Source of the DNA: Liopterus haemorrhoidalis
Lineage: Eukaryota; Arthropoda; Insecta; Coleoptera; Dytiscidae
Length of the DNA stretch: 64,000 bases
Reading direction: 5' to 3'
Assembly: GCA_963971575.1 (NCBI GenBank)
Contig: OZ020616.1
Coordinates: forward strand, 25,141,120-25,205,119
Under the pieces are notes generated by a model, which worked only from the letters and a program-made list of their open reading frames with translations, had not been told where the DNA came from and ran no database searches. How positions within the stretch are numbered: position 1 is the stretch's first letter; each line of letters opens with the position of its first letter. The position numbers and the translations under genes are program-made. Below, in pieces: positions 51,601-64,000 of the stretch.

Positions 51601-54600
51601 GAAGTTTTAAGGTCCGATATATGGTAAAGGCACATTTTAAAACATATTTTAAACAAAAAAAAATTTTGAAAAATTTTGAAATTTTTGTAATAGAATTTAA
51701 TTTTTCAAAAAATTATATCTCAATAACGGTAAAAGATAGGGACCTCTGGTTTATATTTTTGAGTTCCTCAAGTCCATTTTAGTCGAAGGAAATTAGGGCC
51801 TTAATAACCAAACTTATACAAAAGCATGTATCATTAAACAAAACCCTTAAAAATGGCAAAAAATCGAAAAATCGTAATGGGGACCCCTTCGATAAGAAAT
51901 CTCGAATTTTTACAAAAAAAAATATTTCGGATTTTTCTCAAAATTGATACACATTGGGCCGTAGATCACAAAAATAAGGTTCATTTTGGATTTTGGCCAA
52001 CTGTTTTTGAGTAAATCGGAAAAAAAGTACCTAAAATTGACTATATCGGAAAATAGTACCTAAAATTGACTATAACTCAAAAACTAAGGCCTCTTGATTT
52101 TTTAAATATTTTTTTATTAATCCTCACCCCAAAATTACCTAACGGCCGTATTTTGGACTGTATTAGAAAAACTTTTTTTTTCAAAAAAATTAACAGAAAA
52201 TATATGAACAGGTATTTCAAAAACTAAAAGAGATAGGGACCTGCGGTGGGAATTTTTGAAGTTTTAAGGTCCGATATATGGTAAAGGCACATTTGAAAAC
52301 ATATTTTAAACAAAAAAAAATTTTGAAAAATTTTGAAATTTTTGTAATAGAATTTAATTTTTCAAGAAACTATATCTCAATAACGGTAAAAGATAGAGAC
52401 CTCTGGTTTAAATTTTTGAGTTCCTCAAGTCCATTTTAGTCGAAGGAAATTAGGGCCTTAATAACCAAACTTATACAAAAGCATGTATCATTAAACAAAA
52501 CCCTTAAAAATGGCAAAAAATCGAAAAATCGTAAGGGGGACCCCTTCGATAAGAAATCTCGAATTTTTACAAAAAAAAATATTTCGGATTTTTCTCAAAA
52601 TTGATACACATTGGGCCGTAGATCACAAAAATAAGGTTCATTTTGGATTTTGGCCAACTGTTTTTGAGTAAATCGGAAAAAAAGTACCTAAAATTGACTA
52701 TATCGGAAAATAGTACCTAAAATTGACTATAACTCAAAAACTAAGGCCTCTTGATTTTTTTAAATATTTTTTTATTAATCCTCACCCCAAAATTACCTAA
52801 CGGCCGTATTTTGGACTGTATTAGGAAAACTTTTTTTTTCAAAAAAATTAACAGAGAATATATGAACAGGTATTTCAAAAACTAAAAGAGATAGGGACCT
52901 GCGGTTGGAATTTTTGAAGTTTTAAGGTCCGGTATATGGTAAAGGCACATTTTAAAACATATTTTAAACAAAAAAAATTTTTGAAAAATTTTGAAATTTT
53001 TGTAATAGAATTTAATTTATCAAAAAATTATATCTCAATAACGGTAAAAGATAGGGACCTCTGGTTTAAATTTTTGAGTTCCTCAAGTCCATTTTAGTCG
53101 AAGGAAATAAGGGCCTTAATAACCAAACTTACACAAAAGCATGTATCATTAAAAAAAAACCTTAAAAATGGCAAAAAATCGAAAAATCGTAAGCGGGACC
53201 CCTTCGATAAGAAATCTCGAATTTTTACAAAAAAACATATTTCGGATTTTTCTCAAAATTGATACACATTGGGCCGTAGATTTCAAAAATAAGGTTCATT
53301 TTGGATTTTGGCCAACTGTTTTTGAGTAAATCGGAAAAAAAGTACCTAAAATTGACTATATCGGAAAATAGTACCTAAAATTGACTATAACTCAAAAACT
53401 AAGGCCTCTTGATTTTTTTAAATATTTTTTTATTAATCCTCACCCCAAAATTACCTAACGGCCGTATTTTGGACTATATAAGGAAAACTTTTTTTTTCAA
53501 AAAAATTAACAGAAAATATATGAACAGGTATTTCAAAAACTAAAAGAGATAGGGACCTGCGGTGGGAATTTTTGAAGTTTTAAGGTCCGATATTATGGTA
53601 AAGGCACATTTTAAAACATATTTTAAACAAAAAAAAATTTTGAAAAATTTTGAAATTTTTGTAATAGAATTTAATTTTTCAAAAAACTATATCTCAATAA
53701 CGGTAAAAGATAGGGACCTCTGGTTTAAATTTTTGAGTTCCTCAAGTCCATTTTAGTCGAAGGAAATTAGGGCCTTAATAACCAAACTTATACAAAAGCA
53801 TGTATCATTAAACAAAACCCTTAAAAATGGCAAAAAATCGAAAAATCGTAAGCGGGACCCCTTCGATAAGAATTCTAGAATTTTTACCAAAAAAAATATT
53901 TCGGATTTTTCTCAAAATTGATACACATTGGGCCGTAGATCACAAAAATAAGGTTAATTTTGGATTTTGGCCAACTGTTTTTGAGTAAATCGGAAAAAAA
54001 GTACCTAAAATTGACTATATCGGAAAATAGTACCTAAAATTGACTATAACTCAAAAACTAAGGCCTCTTGATTTTTTTAAATATTTTTTTATTAATCCTC
54101 ACCCCAAAATTACCTAACGGCCGTATTTTGGACTGTATTAGAAAAACTTTTTTTTTCAAAAAAATTAACAGAAAATATATGAACAGGTATTTCAAAAACT
54201 AAAAGAGATAGGGACCTGCGGTGGGAATTTTTGAAGTTTTAAGGTCCGATATATGGTAAAGGCACATTTTAAAACATATTTTAAACAAAAAAAAATTTTG
54301 AAAAATTTTGAAATTTTTGTAATAGAATTTAATTTTTCAAAAAACTATATCTCAATAACGGTAAAAGATAGAGACCTCTGGTTTAAATTTTTGAGTTCCT
54401 CAAGTCCATTTTAGTCGAAGGAAATTAGGGCCTTAATAACCAAACTTATACAAAAGCATGTATCATTAAACAAAACCCTTAAAAATGGCAAAAAATCGAA
54501 AAATCGTAAGGGGGACCCCTTCGATAAGAAATCTCGAATTTTTACAAAAAAAAATATTTCGGATTTTTCTCAAAATTGATACACATTGGGCCGTAGATCA

Positions 54601-54900
54601 CAAAAATAAGGTTCATTTTGGATTTTGGCCAACTGTTTTTGAGTAAATCGGAAAAAAAGTACCTAAAATTGACTATATCGGAAAATAGTACCTAAAATTG
54701 ACTATAACTCAAAAACTAAGGCCTCTTGATTTTTTTAAATATTTTTTTATTAATCCTCACCCCAAAATTACCTAACGGCCGTATTTTGGACTGTATTAGG
54801 AAAACCTTTTTTTTCAATAAAATTAACAGAGAATATATGAACAGGTATTTCAAAAACTAAAAGAGATAGGGACCTGCGGTGGGAATTTTTGAAGTTTTAA
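45699..54900 (+). repeat. Domain V, 14-unit HOR copy 2 (9202 bp)
   Basis: This is a direct tandem copy of 36497-45698 with the same unit order and the same unit lengths (starts 45699, 46358, 47016, 47674, 48319, 48977, 49635, 50293, 50950, 51611, 52268, 52926, 53584, 54243). Identity runs on to 54912, where GATATATATGG gains AT relative to GATATATGG at 45705. Beyond this the next unit belongs to another lineage. The near absence of differences across 9.2 kb, against many between neighbouring units, marks this as the most recent amplification in the window. Confidence 0.93.
47674..48318 (+). repeat. Second copy of the 645 bp deletion variant
   Basis: It is identical in structure to 38472-39116 and sits exactly 9202 bp downstream. 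The same 12 bases are missing at the seven-T tract (48161-48167). It also shares the private ATGGAAAAAAATCG (usual ATGGCAAAAAATCG) with its partner, near 38715 and 47917. Confidence 0.9.
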
Positions 54901-57539
54901 GGTCCGATATATATGGTAAAGGCACATTTTAAAACATATTTTAAACAAAAAAAAATTTTGAAAAATTTTGAAATTTTTATAATAGAATTTAATTTATCAA
55001 AAAATTATATCTCAATAACGGTAAAAGATAGGGACCTCTGGTTTAAATTTTTGAGTTCCTCAAGTCCATTTTAGTCGAAGGAAATTAGGGCCTTAATAAC
55101 CAAACTTACACAAAAGCATGTATCATTAAACAAAAACCTTAAAAATGGCAAAAAATCGAAAAATCGTAAGCGGGACCCCTTCGATAAGAAATCTCGAATT
55201 TTTACAAAAAAAAAATATTTCGGATTTTTCTCAAAATTGATACACATTGGGCCGTAGATTTCAAAAATAAGGTTCATTTTGGATTTTGCCCAACTGTTTT
55301 TGAGTAAATCGGAAAAAAATTACCTAAAATTGACTATATCGGAAAATAGTACCTAAAATTGACTATAACTCAAAAACTAAGGCCTCTTGATTTTTTTAAA
55401 TATTTTTTTATTAATCCTCACCCCAAAATTACCTAACGGCCGTATTTTGGACTGTATTAGAAAAACTTTTTTTTTCAAAAAAATTAACAGAAAATATATG
55501 AACAGGTATTTCAAAAACTAAAAGAGATAGGGACCTGCGGTGGGAATTTTTGAAGTTTTAAGGTCCGATATATGGTAAAGGCACATTTTAAAACATATTT
55601 TAAACAAAAAAAATTTTGAAAAATTTTGAAATTTTTGTAATAGAATTTAATTTTTCAAAAAACTATATCTCAATAACGGTAAAAGATAGAGACCTCTGGT
55701 TTAAATTTTTGAGTTCCTCAAGTCCATTTTAGTCGAAGGAAATTAGGGCCTTAATAACAAAACTTATACAAAAGCATGTATCATTAAACAAAACCCTTAA
55801 AAATGGCAAAAAATCGAAAAATCGTAAGGGGGACCCCTTCGATAAGAATTCTAGAATTTTTACCAAAAAAAATATTTCGGATTTTTCTCAAAATTGATAC
55901 ACATTGGGCCGTAGATCACAAAAATAAGGTTCATTTTGGATTTTGGCCAACTGTTTTTGAGTAAATCGGAAAAAAATTACCTAAAATTGACTATATCGGA
56001 AAATAGTACCTAAAATTGACTATAACTCAAAAACTAAGGCCTCTTGATTTTTTTAAATATTTTTTTATTAATCCTCACCCCAAAATTACCTAACGGCCGT
56101 ATTTTGGACTGTATTAGGAAAACTTTTTTTTTTTCAAAAAAATTAACAGAGAATATATGAACATGTATTTCAAAAACTAAAAGAGATAGGGACCTGCGGT
56201 GGGAATTTTTGAAGTTTTAAGGTCCGATATATATGGTAAAGGCACATTTTAAAACATATTTTAAACAAAAAAAAATTTTGAAAAATTTTGAAATTTTTGT
56301 AATAGAATTTAATTTTTCAAAAAATTATATCTCAATAACGGTAAAAGATAGGGACCTCTGGTTTAAATTTTTGATTTCCTCAAGTCCATTTTAGTCGAAG
56401 GAAATTAGGGCCTTAATAACCAAACTTATACAAAAGCATGTATCATTAAACAAAACCCTTAAAAATGGCAAAAAATCGAAAAATCGTAAGGGGGACCCCT
56501 TCGATAAGAAATCTCGAATTTTTACAAAAAAAAAATATTTCGGATTTTTCTCAAAATTGATACACATTGGGCCGTAGATTTCAAAAATAAGGTTCATTTT
56601 GGATTTTGGCCAACTGTTTTTGAGTAAATCAGAAAAAAAGTACCTAAAATTGACTATATCGGAAAATAGTACCTAAAATTGACTATAACTCAAAAACTAA
56701 GGCCTCTTGATTTTTTTAAATATTTTTTTATTAATCCTCACCCCAAAATTACCTAACAGCCGTATTTTGGACTGTATTAGGAAAACTTTTTTTTTCAAAA
56801 AAATTAACAGAGAATATATGAACAGGTATTTCAAAAACTAAAAGAGATAGGGACCTGCGGTGGGAATTTTTGAAGTTTTTAGGTCCGACATATGGTAAAG
56901 GCACATTTTAAAACATATTTTAAACAAAAAAAATTTATGAAAAATTTTGAAATTTTTGTAATAGAATTTAATTTATCAAAAAATTATATGTCAATAACGG
57001 TAAAAGATAGGGACCTCTGGTTTAAATTTTTGAGTTCCTCAAGTCCATTTCAGTCGAAGGAAATTAGGGCCTTAATAACCAAACTTATACAAAAGCATGT
57101 ATCATTAAACAAAACCCTTAAAAATGGCAAAAAATCGAAAAATCGTAAGGGAGACCCCTTCGATAAGAAATCTAGAATTTTTACCAAAAAAAATATTTCG
57201 GATTTTTCTCAAAATTGATACACATTGGGCCGTAGATTTCAAAAATAAGGTTCATTTTGGATTTTGGCCAACTGTTTTTGAGTAAATCGGAAAAAAAGTA
57301 CCTAAAATTGACTATATCGGAAAATAGTACCTAAAATTGACTATAACTCAAAAACTAAGGCCTCTTGATTTTTTTAAATATTTTTTTATTAATCCTCACC
57401 CCAAAATTACCTAACGGCCGTATTTTGGACTGTATTAGGAAAACTTTTTTTTTTTCAAAAAAATTAACAGAATATATGAACATGTATTTCAAAAACTAAA
57501 AGAGATAGGGACCTGCGGTTGGAACTTTTGAAGTTTAAA
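54901..57539 (+). repeat. Domain VI: transitional and chimeric units
   Basis: Unit starts are 54901, 55562, 56221 and 56882. The first has a left half like 31258 (GATATATATGG, TTTTTATAATAG) and a right half like 35837 (AAACAAAAACC, TTTTGCCCAACTG, AAAAATTACC), 19064 bp away. The second has the EcoRI/XbaI variant (55846). The third begins with GATATATATGG, contains TTGATTTCCTC, and ends like a domain-I 'a' unit (AATCAG, CAGCCG). The fourth is a 'b' unit (CATTTCAGTCG, GGGAGACC) like those at 1014 and 6270. Several lineages therefore meet here in four units. Confidence 0.8.
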
Positions 57540-60500
57540 GGTCCGATATATGGTAAAGGCACATTTTAAAACATATTTTAAACAAAAAAAAAAATTTGAA
57601 AAATTTTGAAATTTTTGTAATAGAATTTAATTTTTCAAAAAATTATATCTCAATAACGGTAAAAGATAGGGACCTCTGGTTTAAATTTTTGAGTTCCTCA
57701 AGTCCATTTTAGTCGAAGGAAATTAGGGCTTTAATAACAAAACTTATACAAAAGCATGTATCATTAAACAAAACCCTTAAAAATGGCAAAAAATCGAAAA
57801 ATCGTAAAGGGAACCCCTTCGATAAGAAATCTAGAATTTTTACCAAAAAAAATATTTCGTATTTTTCTTAAAATTGATACACATTGGGCCGTAGATCACA
57901 AAAATAAGGTTAATTTTGGATTTTGGCCAACTGTTTTTGAGTAAATCGGAAGAAAAGTACCTAAAATTGACTATATCGGAAAATAGTACCTAAAATTGAC
58001 TATAACTCAAAAACTAAGGCCTCTTGATTTTTTTAAATATTTTTTTATTAATCCTCACTTCAAAATTACCTAACGGCCGTATTTTGGACTGTATTAGGAA
58101 AACTTTTTTTTTTTCAAAAAAATTAACAGAATATATGAAGATGTATTTCAAAAACTAAAAGAGATAGGGACCTGCGGTTGGAACTTTTGAAGTTTTAAGG
58201 TCCGATATATGGTAAAGGCACATTTTAAAACATATTTTTAACAAAAAAAAAATTTGAAAATTTTTGAAATTTTTGTAATAGAATTTAATTTTTCAAAAAA
58301 TTATATCTCAATAACGGTAAAAGATAGGGACCTCTGGTTTAAATTTTTGATTTCCTCAAGTCCATTTTAGTCGAAGGAAATTAGGGCCTTAATAACCAAA
58401 CTTATACAAAAGCATGTATCATTAAACAAAACCCTTAAAAATGGCAAAAAATCGAAAAATCGTAAGGGGGACCCCTTCGATAAGAAATCTCGAATTTTTA
58501 CAAAAAAAAATATTTCGGATTTTTCTCAAAATTGATACACATTGGGCCGTAGATCACAAAAATAAGGTTCATTTTGGATTTTGGCCAACTGTTTTTGAGT
58601 AAATCGGAAAAAAGTACCTAAAAATGACTACATCGGAAAATAGTACCTAAAATTGACTATAACTCAAAAACTAAGGCCTCTTGATTTTTTTAAATATTTT
58701 TTTATTAATCCTCACCCCAAAATTACCTAACGGCCGTATTTTGGACTGTATTAGGAAAACTTTTTTTTCAAAAAAATTAACAGAGAATATGTGGACAGGT
58801 ATTTCAAAAACTAAAAGAGATAGGGACCTGCGGTTGGAATTTTTGAAGTTTTAAGGTCCGGTATATGGTAAAGGCGCATTTTAAAACATATTTTAAACAA
58901 AAAAAAATTTTGAAAAATTTTGAAATTTTTGTAATAGAATTTAATTTTTCAAAAAATTATATCTCAATAACGGTAAAAGATAGGGACCTCTGGTTTAAAT
59001 TTTTGAGTCCCTCAAGTCCATTTTAGTCGAAGGAAATTAGGGCCTTAATAACAAAACTTATACAAAAGCATGTATCATTAAACAAAACCCTTAAAAATGG
59101 CAAAAAATCGAAAAATCGTAAGGGGAACCCCTTCGATAAGAAATCTAGAATTTTTACCAAAAAAAATATTTCGGATTTTTCTCAAAATTGATACACATTG
59201 GGCCGTAGATCACAAAAATAAGGTTAATTTAGGATTTTGGCCAACTGTTTTTGAGTAAATCGGAAAAAAAGTACTTAAAATTGACTATATCGGAAAATAG
59301 TACCTAAAATTGACTATAACTCAAAAACTAAGGCCTCTTGATTTTTTTAAATATTTTTTTATTTATCCTCACCCCAAAATTACCTAACGGCCGTATTTTG
59401 GACTGTATTAAGAAAACTTTTTTTTCAAAAAAATTAACAGAGAATATGTGAACAGGTATTTCAAAAACTAAAAGAGATAGGGACCTGCGGTTGGAATTTT
59501 TGAAGTTTTAAGGTCCGGTATATGGTAAAGGCACATTTTAAAACATATTTTAAACAAAAAAAATTTTTGAAAAATTTTGAAATTTTTGTAATAGAATTTA
59601 ATTTTTCAAAAAATTATATCTCAATAACGGTAAAAGATAGGGACCTCTGGTTTAAATTTTTGAGTTCCTCAAGTCCATTTTAGTCGAAGGAAATTAGGGC
59701 CTTAATAACAAAACTTATACAAAAGCATGTATCATTAAACAAAACCCTTAAAAATGGCAAAAAATCGAAAAATCGTAAGGGGAACCCCTTCGATAAGAAA
59801 TCTAGAATTTTTACCAAAAAAAATATTTCGGATTTTTCTCAAAATTGATACACATTGGGCCGTAGATCACAAAAATAAGGTTCATTTTGGATTTTGGCCA
59901 ACTGTTTTTGAGTAAATCGGAAAAAAAGTACCTAAAATTGACTATATCGGAAAATAGTACCTAAAATTGACTATAACTCAAAAACTAAAGCCTCTTGATT
60001 TTTTTAAATATTTTTTTATTAATCCTCACCCCAAAATTACCTAACGGCCGTATTTTGGACTGTATTAGGAAAACTTTTTTTTTTTCAAAAAAATTAACAG
60101 AATATATGAACATGTATTTCAAAAACTAAAAGAGATAGGGACCTGCGGTTGGAACTTTTGAAGTTTAAAGGTCCGATATATGGTAAAGGCACATTTTAAA
60201 ACATATTTTAAACAAAAAAAAAATTTGAAAAATTTTGAAATTTTTGTAATAGAATTTAATTTTTCAAAAAATTATATCTCAATAACGGTAAAAGATAGGG
60301 ACCTCTGGTTTAAATTTTTGAGTTCCTCAAGTCCATTTCAGTCGAAGGAAATTAGGGCCTTAATAACCAAACTTATACAAAAGCATGTATCATTAAACAA
60401 AACCCTTAAAAATGGCAAAAAATCGAAAAATCGTAAGGATGACCCCTTCGATAAGAAATCTAGAATTTTTACCAAAAAAAAATATTTCGGATTTTTCTCA

Positions 60501-60828
60501 AAATTGATACACATTGGGCCGTAGATCACAAAAATAAGGTTCATTTTGGATTTTGGCCAACTGTTTTTGAGTAAATCGGAAAAAAAGTACCTAAAATTGA
60601 CTATATCGGAAAATAGTACCTAAAATTGACTATAACTCAAAAACTAAAGCCTCTTGATTTTTTTAAATATTTTTTTATTAATCCTCACCCCAAAATTACC
60701 TAACGGCCGTATTTTGGACTGTATTAGGAAAACTTTTTTTTTTTCAAAAAAATTAACAGAATATATGAACATGTATTTCAAAAACTAAAAGAGATAGGGA
60801 CCTGCGGTTGGAACTTTTGAAGTTTAAA
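57540..60828 (+). repeat. Domain VII, 5-unit repeat copy 1 (~3289 bp)
   Basis: Unit starts are 57540, 58199, 58855, 59512 and 60170. Markers repeated 3288-3289 bp downstream are CGTAAAGGGAACC at 57803/61091, TTCGTATTTTTCTTAAAATT at about 57857/61145, CCTCACTTCAAAATT at 58053/61341, GGCGCATTTT at 58873/62162 and ATTTATCCTC at 59361/62650. The unit at 60170 has AAGTTTAAAGG at its landmark, as do 57540 and 60829, so adjacent copies of that type also occur. Confidence 0.85.
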
Positions 60829-63800
60829 GGTCCGATATATGGTAAAGGCACATTTTAAAACATATTTTAAACAAAAAAAAAATTTGAAAAATTTTGAAAT
60901 TTTTGTAATAGAATTTAATTTTTCAAAAAATTATATCTCAATAACGGTAAAAGATAGGGACCTCTGGTTTAAATTTTTGAGTTCCTCAAGTCCATTTTAG
61001 TCGAAGGAAATTAGGGCTTTAATAACAAAACTTATACAAAAGCATGTATCATTAAACAAAACCCTTAAAAATGGCAAAAAATCGAAAAATCGTAAAGGGA
61101 ACCCCTTCGATAAGAAATCTAGAATTTTTACCAAAAAAAATATTTCGTATTTTTCTTAAAATTGATACACATTGGGCCGTAGATCACAAAAATAAGGTTA
61201 ATTTTGGATTTTGGCCAACTGTTTTTGAGTAAATCGGAAGAAAAGTACCTAAAATTGACTATATCGGAAAATAGTACCTAAAATTGACTATAACTCAAAA
61301 ACTAAGGCCTCTTGATTTTTTTAAATATTTTTTTATTAATCCTCACTTCAAAATTACCTAACGGCCGTATTTTGGACTGTATTAGGAAAACTTTTTTTTT
61401 TTCAAAAAAATTAACAGAATATATGAACATGTATTTCAAAAACTAAAAGAGATAGGGACCTGCGGTTGGAATTTTTGAAGTTTTAAGGTCCGGTATATGG
61501 TAAAGGCACATTTTAAAACATATTTTAAACAAAAAAAATTTTTGAAAAATTTTGAAATTTTTGTAATAGAATTTAATTTATCAAAAAATTATATCTCAAT
61601 AACGGTAAAAGATAGGGACCTCTGGTTTAAATTTTTGAGTTCCTCAAGTCCATTTTAGTCGAAGGAAATTAGGGCCTTAATAACCAAACTTATACACAAG
61701 CATGTTTCATTAAAAAAAAACCTTAAAAATGGCAAAAAATCGAAAAATCGTAAGGATGACCCCTTCGATAAGAAATCTAGAATTTTTACCAAAAAAAAAT
61801 ATTTCGGATTTTTCTCAAAATTGATACACATTGGGCCGTAGATCACAAAAATAAGGTTCATTTTGGATTTTGGCCAACTGTTTTTGAGTAAATCGGAAAA
61901 AAGTACCTAAAAATGACTACATCGGAAAATAGTACCTAAAATTGACTATAACTCAAAAGCTAAGGCCTCTTGATTTTTTTAAATATTTTTTTATTAATCC
62001 TCACCCCAAAATTACCTAACGGCCGTATTTTGGACTGTATTAGGAAAACTTTTTTTTCAAAAAAATTAACAGAGAATATGTGGACAGGTATTTCAAAAAC
62101 TAAAAGAGATAGGGACCTGCGGTTGGAATTTTTGAAGTTTTAAGGTCCGGTATATGGTAAAGGCGCATTTTAAAACATATTTTAAACAAAAAAAAATTTT
62201 GAAAAATTTTGAAATTTTTGTAATAGAATTTAATTTTTCAAAAAATTATATCTCAATAACGGTAAAAGATAGGGACCTCTGGTTTAAATTTTTGAGTTCC
62301 TCAAGTCCATTTTAGTCGAAGGAAATTAGGGCCTTAATAACAAAACTTATACAAAAGCATGTATCATTAAACAAAACCCTTAAAAATGGCAAAAAATCGA
62401 AAAATCGTAAGGGGAACCCCTTCGATAAGAAATCTAGAATTTTTACCAAAAAAAATATTTCGGATTTTTCTCAAAATTGATACACATTGGGCCGTAGATC
62501 ACAAAAATAAGGTTAATTTAGGATTTTGGCCAACTGTTTTTGAGTAAATCGGAAAAAAAGTACTTAAAATTGACTATATCGGAAAATAGTACCTAAAATT
62601 GACTATAACTCAAAAACTAAGGCCTCTTGATTTTTTTAAATATTTTTTTATTTATCCTCACCCCAAAATTACTTAACGGCCGTATTTTGGACTGTATTAA
62701 GAAAACTTTTTTTTCAAAAAAATTAACAGAGAATATGTGAACAGGTATTTCAAAAACTAAAAGAGATAGGGACCTGCGGTTGGAATTTTTGAAGTTTTAA
62801 GGTCCGGTATATGGTAAAGGCACATTTTAAAACATATTTTAAACAAAAAAAATTTTTGAAAAATTTTGAAATTTTTGTAATAGAATTTAATTTATCAAAA
62901 AATTATATCTCAATAACGGTAAAAGATAGGGACCTCTGGTTTAAATTTTTGAGTTCCTCAAGTCCATTTTAGTCGAAGGAAATTAGGGCCTTAATAACCA
63001 AACTTATACACAAGCATGTTTCATTAAAAAAAAACCTTAAAAATGGCAAAAAATCGAAAAATCGTAAGGATGACCCCTTCGATAAGAAATCTAGAATTTT
63101 TACCAAAAAAAATATTTCGGATTTTTCTTAAAATTGATACACATTGGGTCGTAGATCACAAAAATAAGGTTAATTTTGGATTTTGGCCAACTGTTTTTGA
63201 GTAAATCGGAAAAAAAGTACTTAAAATTGACTATATCGGAAAATAGTACCTAAAATTGACTATAACTCAAAAACTAAGGCCTCTTGATTTTTTTAAATAT
63301 TTTTTTATTAATCCTCACCTTAAAATTACCTAACGGCCGTATTTTGGACTGTATTAGGAAAACTTTTTTTTCAAAAAAATTAACAGAGAATATGTGAACA
63401 GGTATTTCAAAAACTAAAAGAGATAGGGACCTGCGGTTGGAATTTTTGAAGTTTTAAGGTCCGGTAAATGGTAAAGGCACATTTTAAAACATATTTTAAA
63501 CAAAAAAAATTTTTGAAAAATTTTGAAATTTTTGTAATAGAATTTAATTTATCAAAAAATTATATCTCAATAACGGTAAAAGATAGGGACCTCTGGTTTA
63601 AATTTTTGAGTTCCTCAAGTCCATTTTAGTCGAAGGAAATTAGGGCCTTAATAACCAAACTTATACACAAGCATGTATCATTAAAAAAAAACCTTAAAAA
63701 TGGCAAAAAATCGAAAAATCGTAAGGATGACCCCTTCGATAAGAAATCTCGAATTTTTACAAAAAAAAATATTTCGGATTTTTCTCAAAATTGATACACA

Positions 63801-64000
63801 TTGGGCCGTAGATTTCAAAAATAAGGTTCATTTTGGATTTTGGCCAACTGTTTTTGAGTAAATCGGAAAAAAAGTACCTAAAATTGACTATATCGGAAAA
63901 TAGTACCTAAAATTGACTATAACTCAAAAACTAAGGCCTCTTGATTTTTTTAAATATTTTTTTATTAATCCTCACCCCAAAATTACCTAACGGCCGTATT
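60829..64000 (+). repeat. Domain VII, 5-unit repeat copy 2 (incomplete at right edge)
   Basis: Unit starts are 60829, 61487, 62144, 62801 and 63458; the last is cut by the window end after 543 bases. The first unit matches 57540 closely. The first part of the second unit (about 61.41-61.83 kb) differs from its partner at 58199: it has GGAATTTTTGAAG, ACACAAGCATGTTTC and GGATGACC where the partner has GGAACTTTTGAAG, ATACAAAAGC and GGGGGACC. Agreement resumes with the shortened CGGAAAAAAGTACC (61896). From about 62.87 kb the copies diverge again. Confidence 0.8.
63458..64000 (+). repeat. Partial satellite unit at right edge
   Basis: The unit starts at the landmark GGTCCGGTAAATGG, an unusual A in place of T within TATATGG. 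It runs to GGCCGTATT, where the window ends. It carries ACACAAGCATG and GGATGACC. The array evidently continues to the right, so neither edge of the satellite block is seen. Confidence 0.95.

Larger units (their letters stand above)
1..64000 (+). repeat. Satellite DNA array, ~657 bp unit, 96 complete copies plus two partial
   Basis: The same unit recurs head to tail across the entire window without interruption or inversion. Counting from the landmark GGTCC before TATATGGTAAAGGC, the first start is 357 and the last 63458, with 96 intervals averaging 657.3 bp. Most intervals are 655-661 bp; the exceptions are four short units (640, 648, 645 and 645 bp). Hand-counted G+C over 361-1020 is about 29%. 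Unit-to-unit differences are substitutions, length changes in A or T runs, and a few short deletions. No unique DNA, transposon or gene lies between units. This is the hallmark of eukaryotic satellite DNA in heterochromatin. I do not recognise the family or species. The plus orientation is simply the strand as given; no transcription direction is implied. Confidence 0.98.

Noticed and set aside
60180..60524. Longest open frame, 114 codons
   Set aside because: It is the same frame as in other 'b' type units, extended by a one-base change in an A run. There is no promoter, no conserved domain and no context of a gene.
1..64000. CRISPR array
   Set aside because: The repeats are 657 bp and directly adjacent. 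There are no short repeats separated by unique spacers, and no cas genes.

Overview
The whole 64 kb window is one uninterrupted tandem array of an AT-rich satellite DNA. The repeat unit is about 657 bp; a hand count over 361-1020 gives about 29% G+C. All units lie in the same orientation. Using the landmark GGTCC that precedes TATATGGTAAAGGC, I located 97 unit starts from 357 to 63458. That makes 96 complete units with a mean of 657.3 bp, plus a partial unit at each end. I found no protein-coding gene, RNA gene, transposon, CRISPR array or unique spacer. The many 60-114 codon open frames are the same Lys/Phe/Ile-rich frames recurring with the repeat. An array of this kind points to eukaryotic heterochromatin (centromeric, pericentromeric or subtelomeric). 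I cannot name the species.

The interest lies in the higher-order organisation. Seven domains can be told apart by diagnostic variants. (I) 1-6927: an 'a-b' pair of variants recurs at 1971, 1970 and 1315 bp spacing. (II) 6928-10872: two variant types alternate as dimers. (III) 10873-31257: an 11-unit higher-order repeat (HOR) in three copies. Copy A lacks unit 6, copy B lacks unit 8 and copy C has all 11, giving lengths of 6576, 6574 and 7235 bp. (IV) 31258-36496: a mosaic of units matching domain V at shifts of 13 or 7 units. (V) 36497-54900: a 14-unit HOR of 9202 bp present twice in tandem, nearly identical by eye. (VI) 54901-57539: transitional and chimeric units, including a domain-I type 'b' unit about 50 kb away from its relatives. 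(VII) 57540-64000: a 5-unit repeat of about 3288 bp, with one half-unit replaced.

Each unit contains a block of helically phased A/T tracts, a 30/29 bp internal direct duplication, three diverged copies of a motif around CTCAA...AGGGACCT, and a GC-rich near-palindrome that is the most variable patch. The pattern fits repeated unequal crossover and local conversion, always in register with the 657 bp unit. Nothing in the sequence shows a gene system. Centromere function is possible but not demonstrated here.
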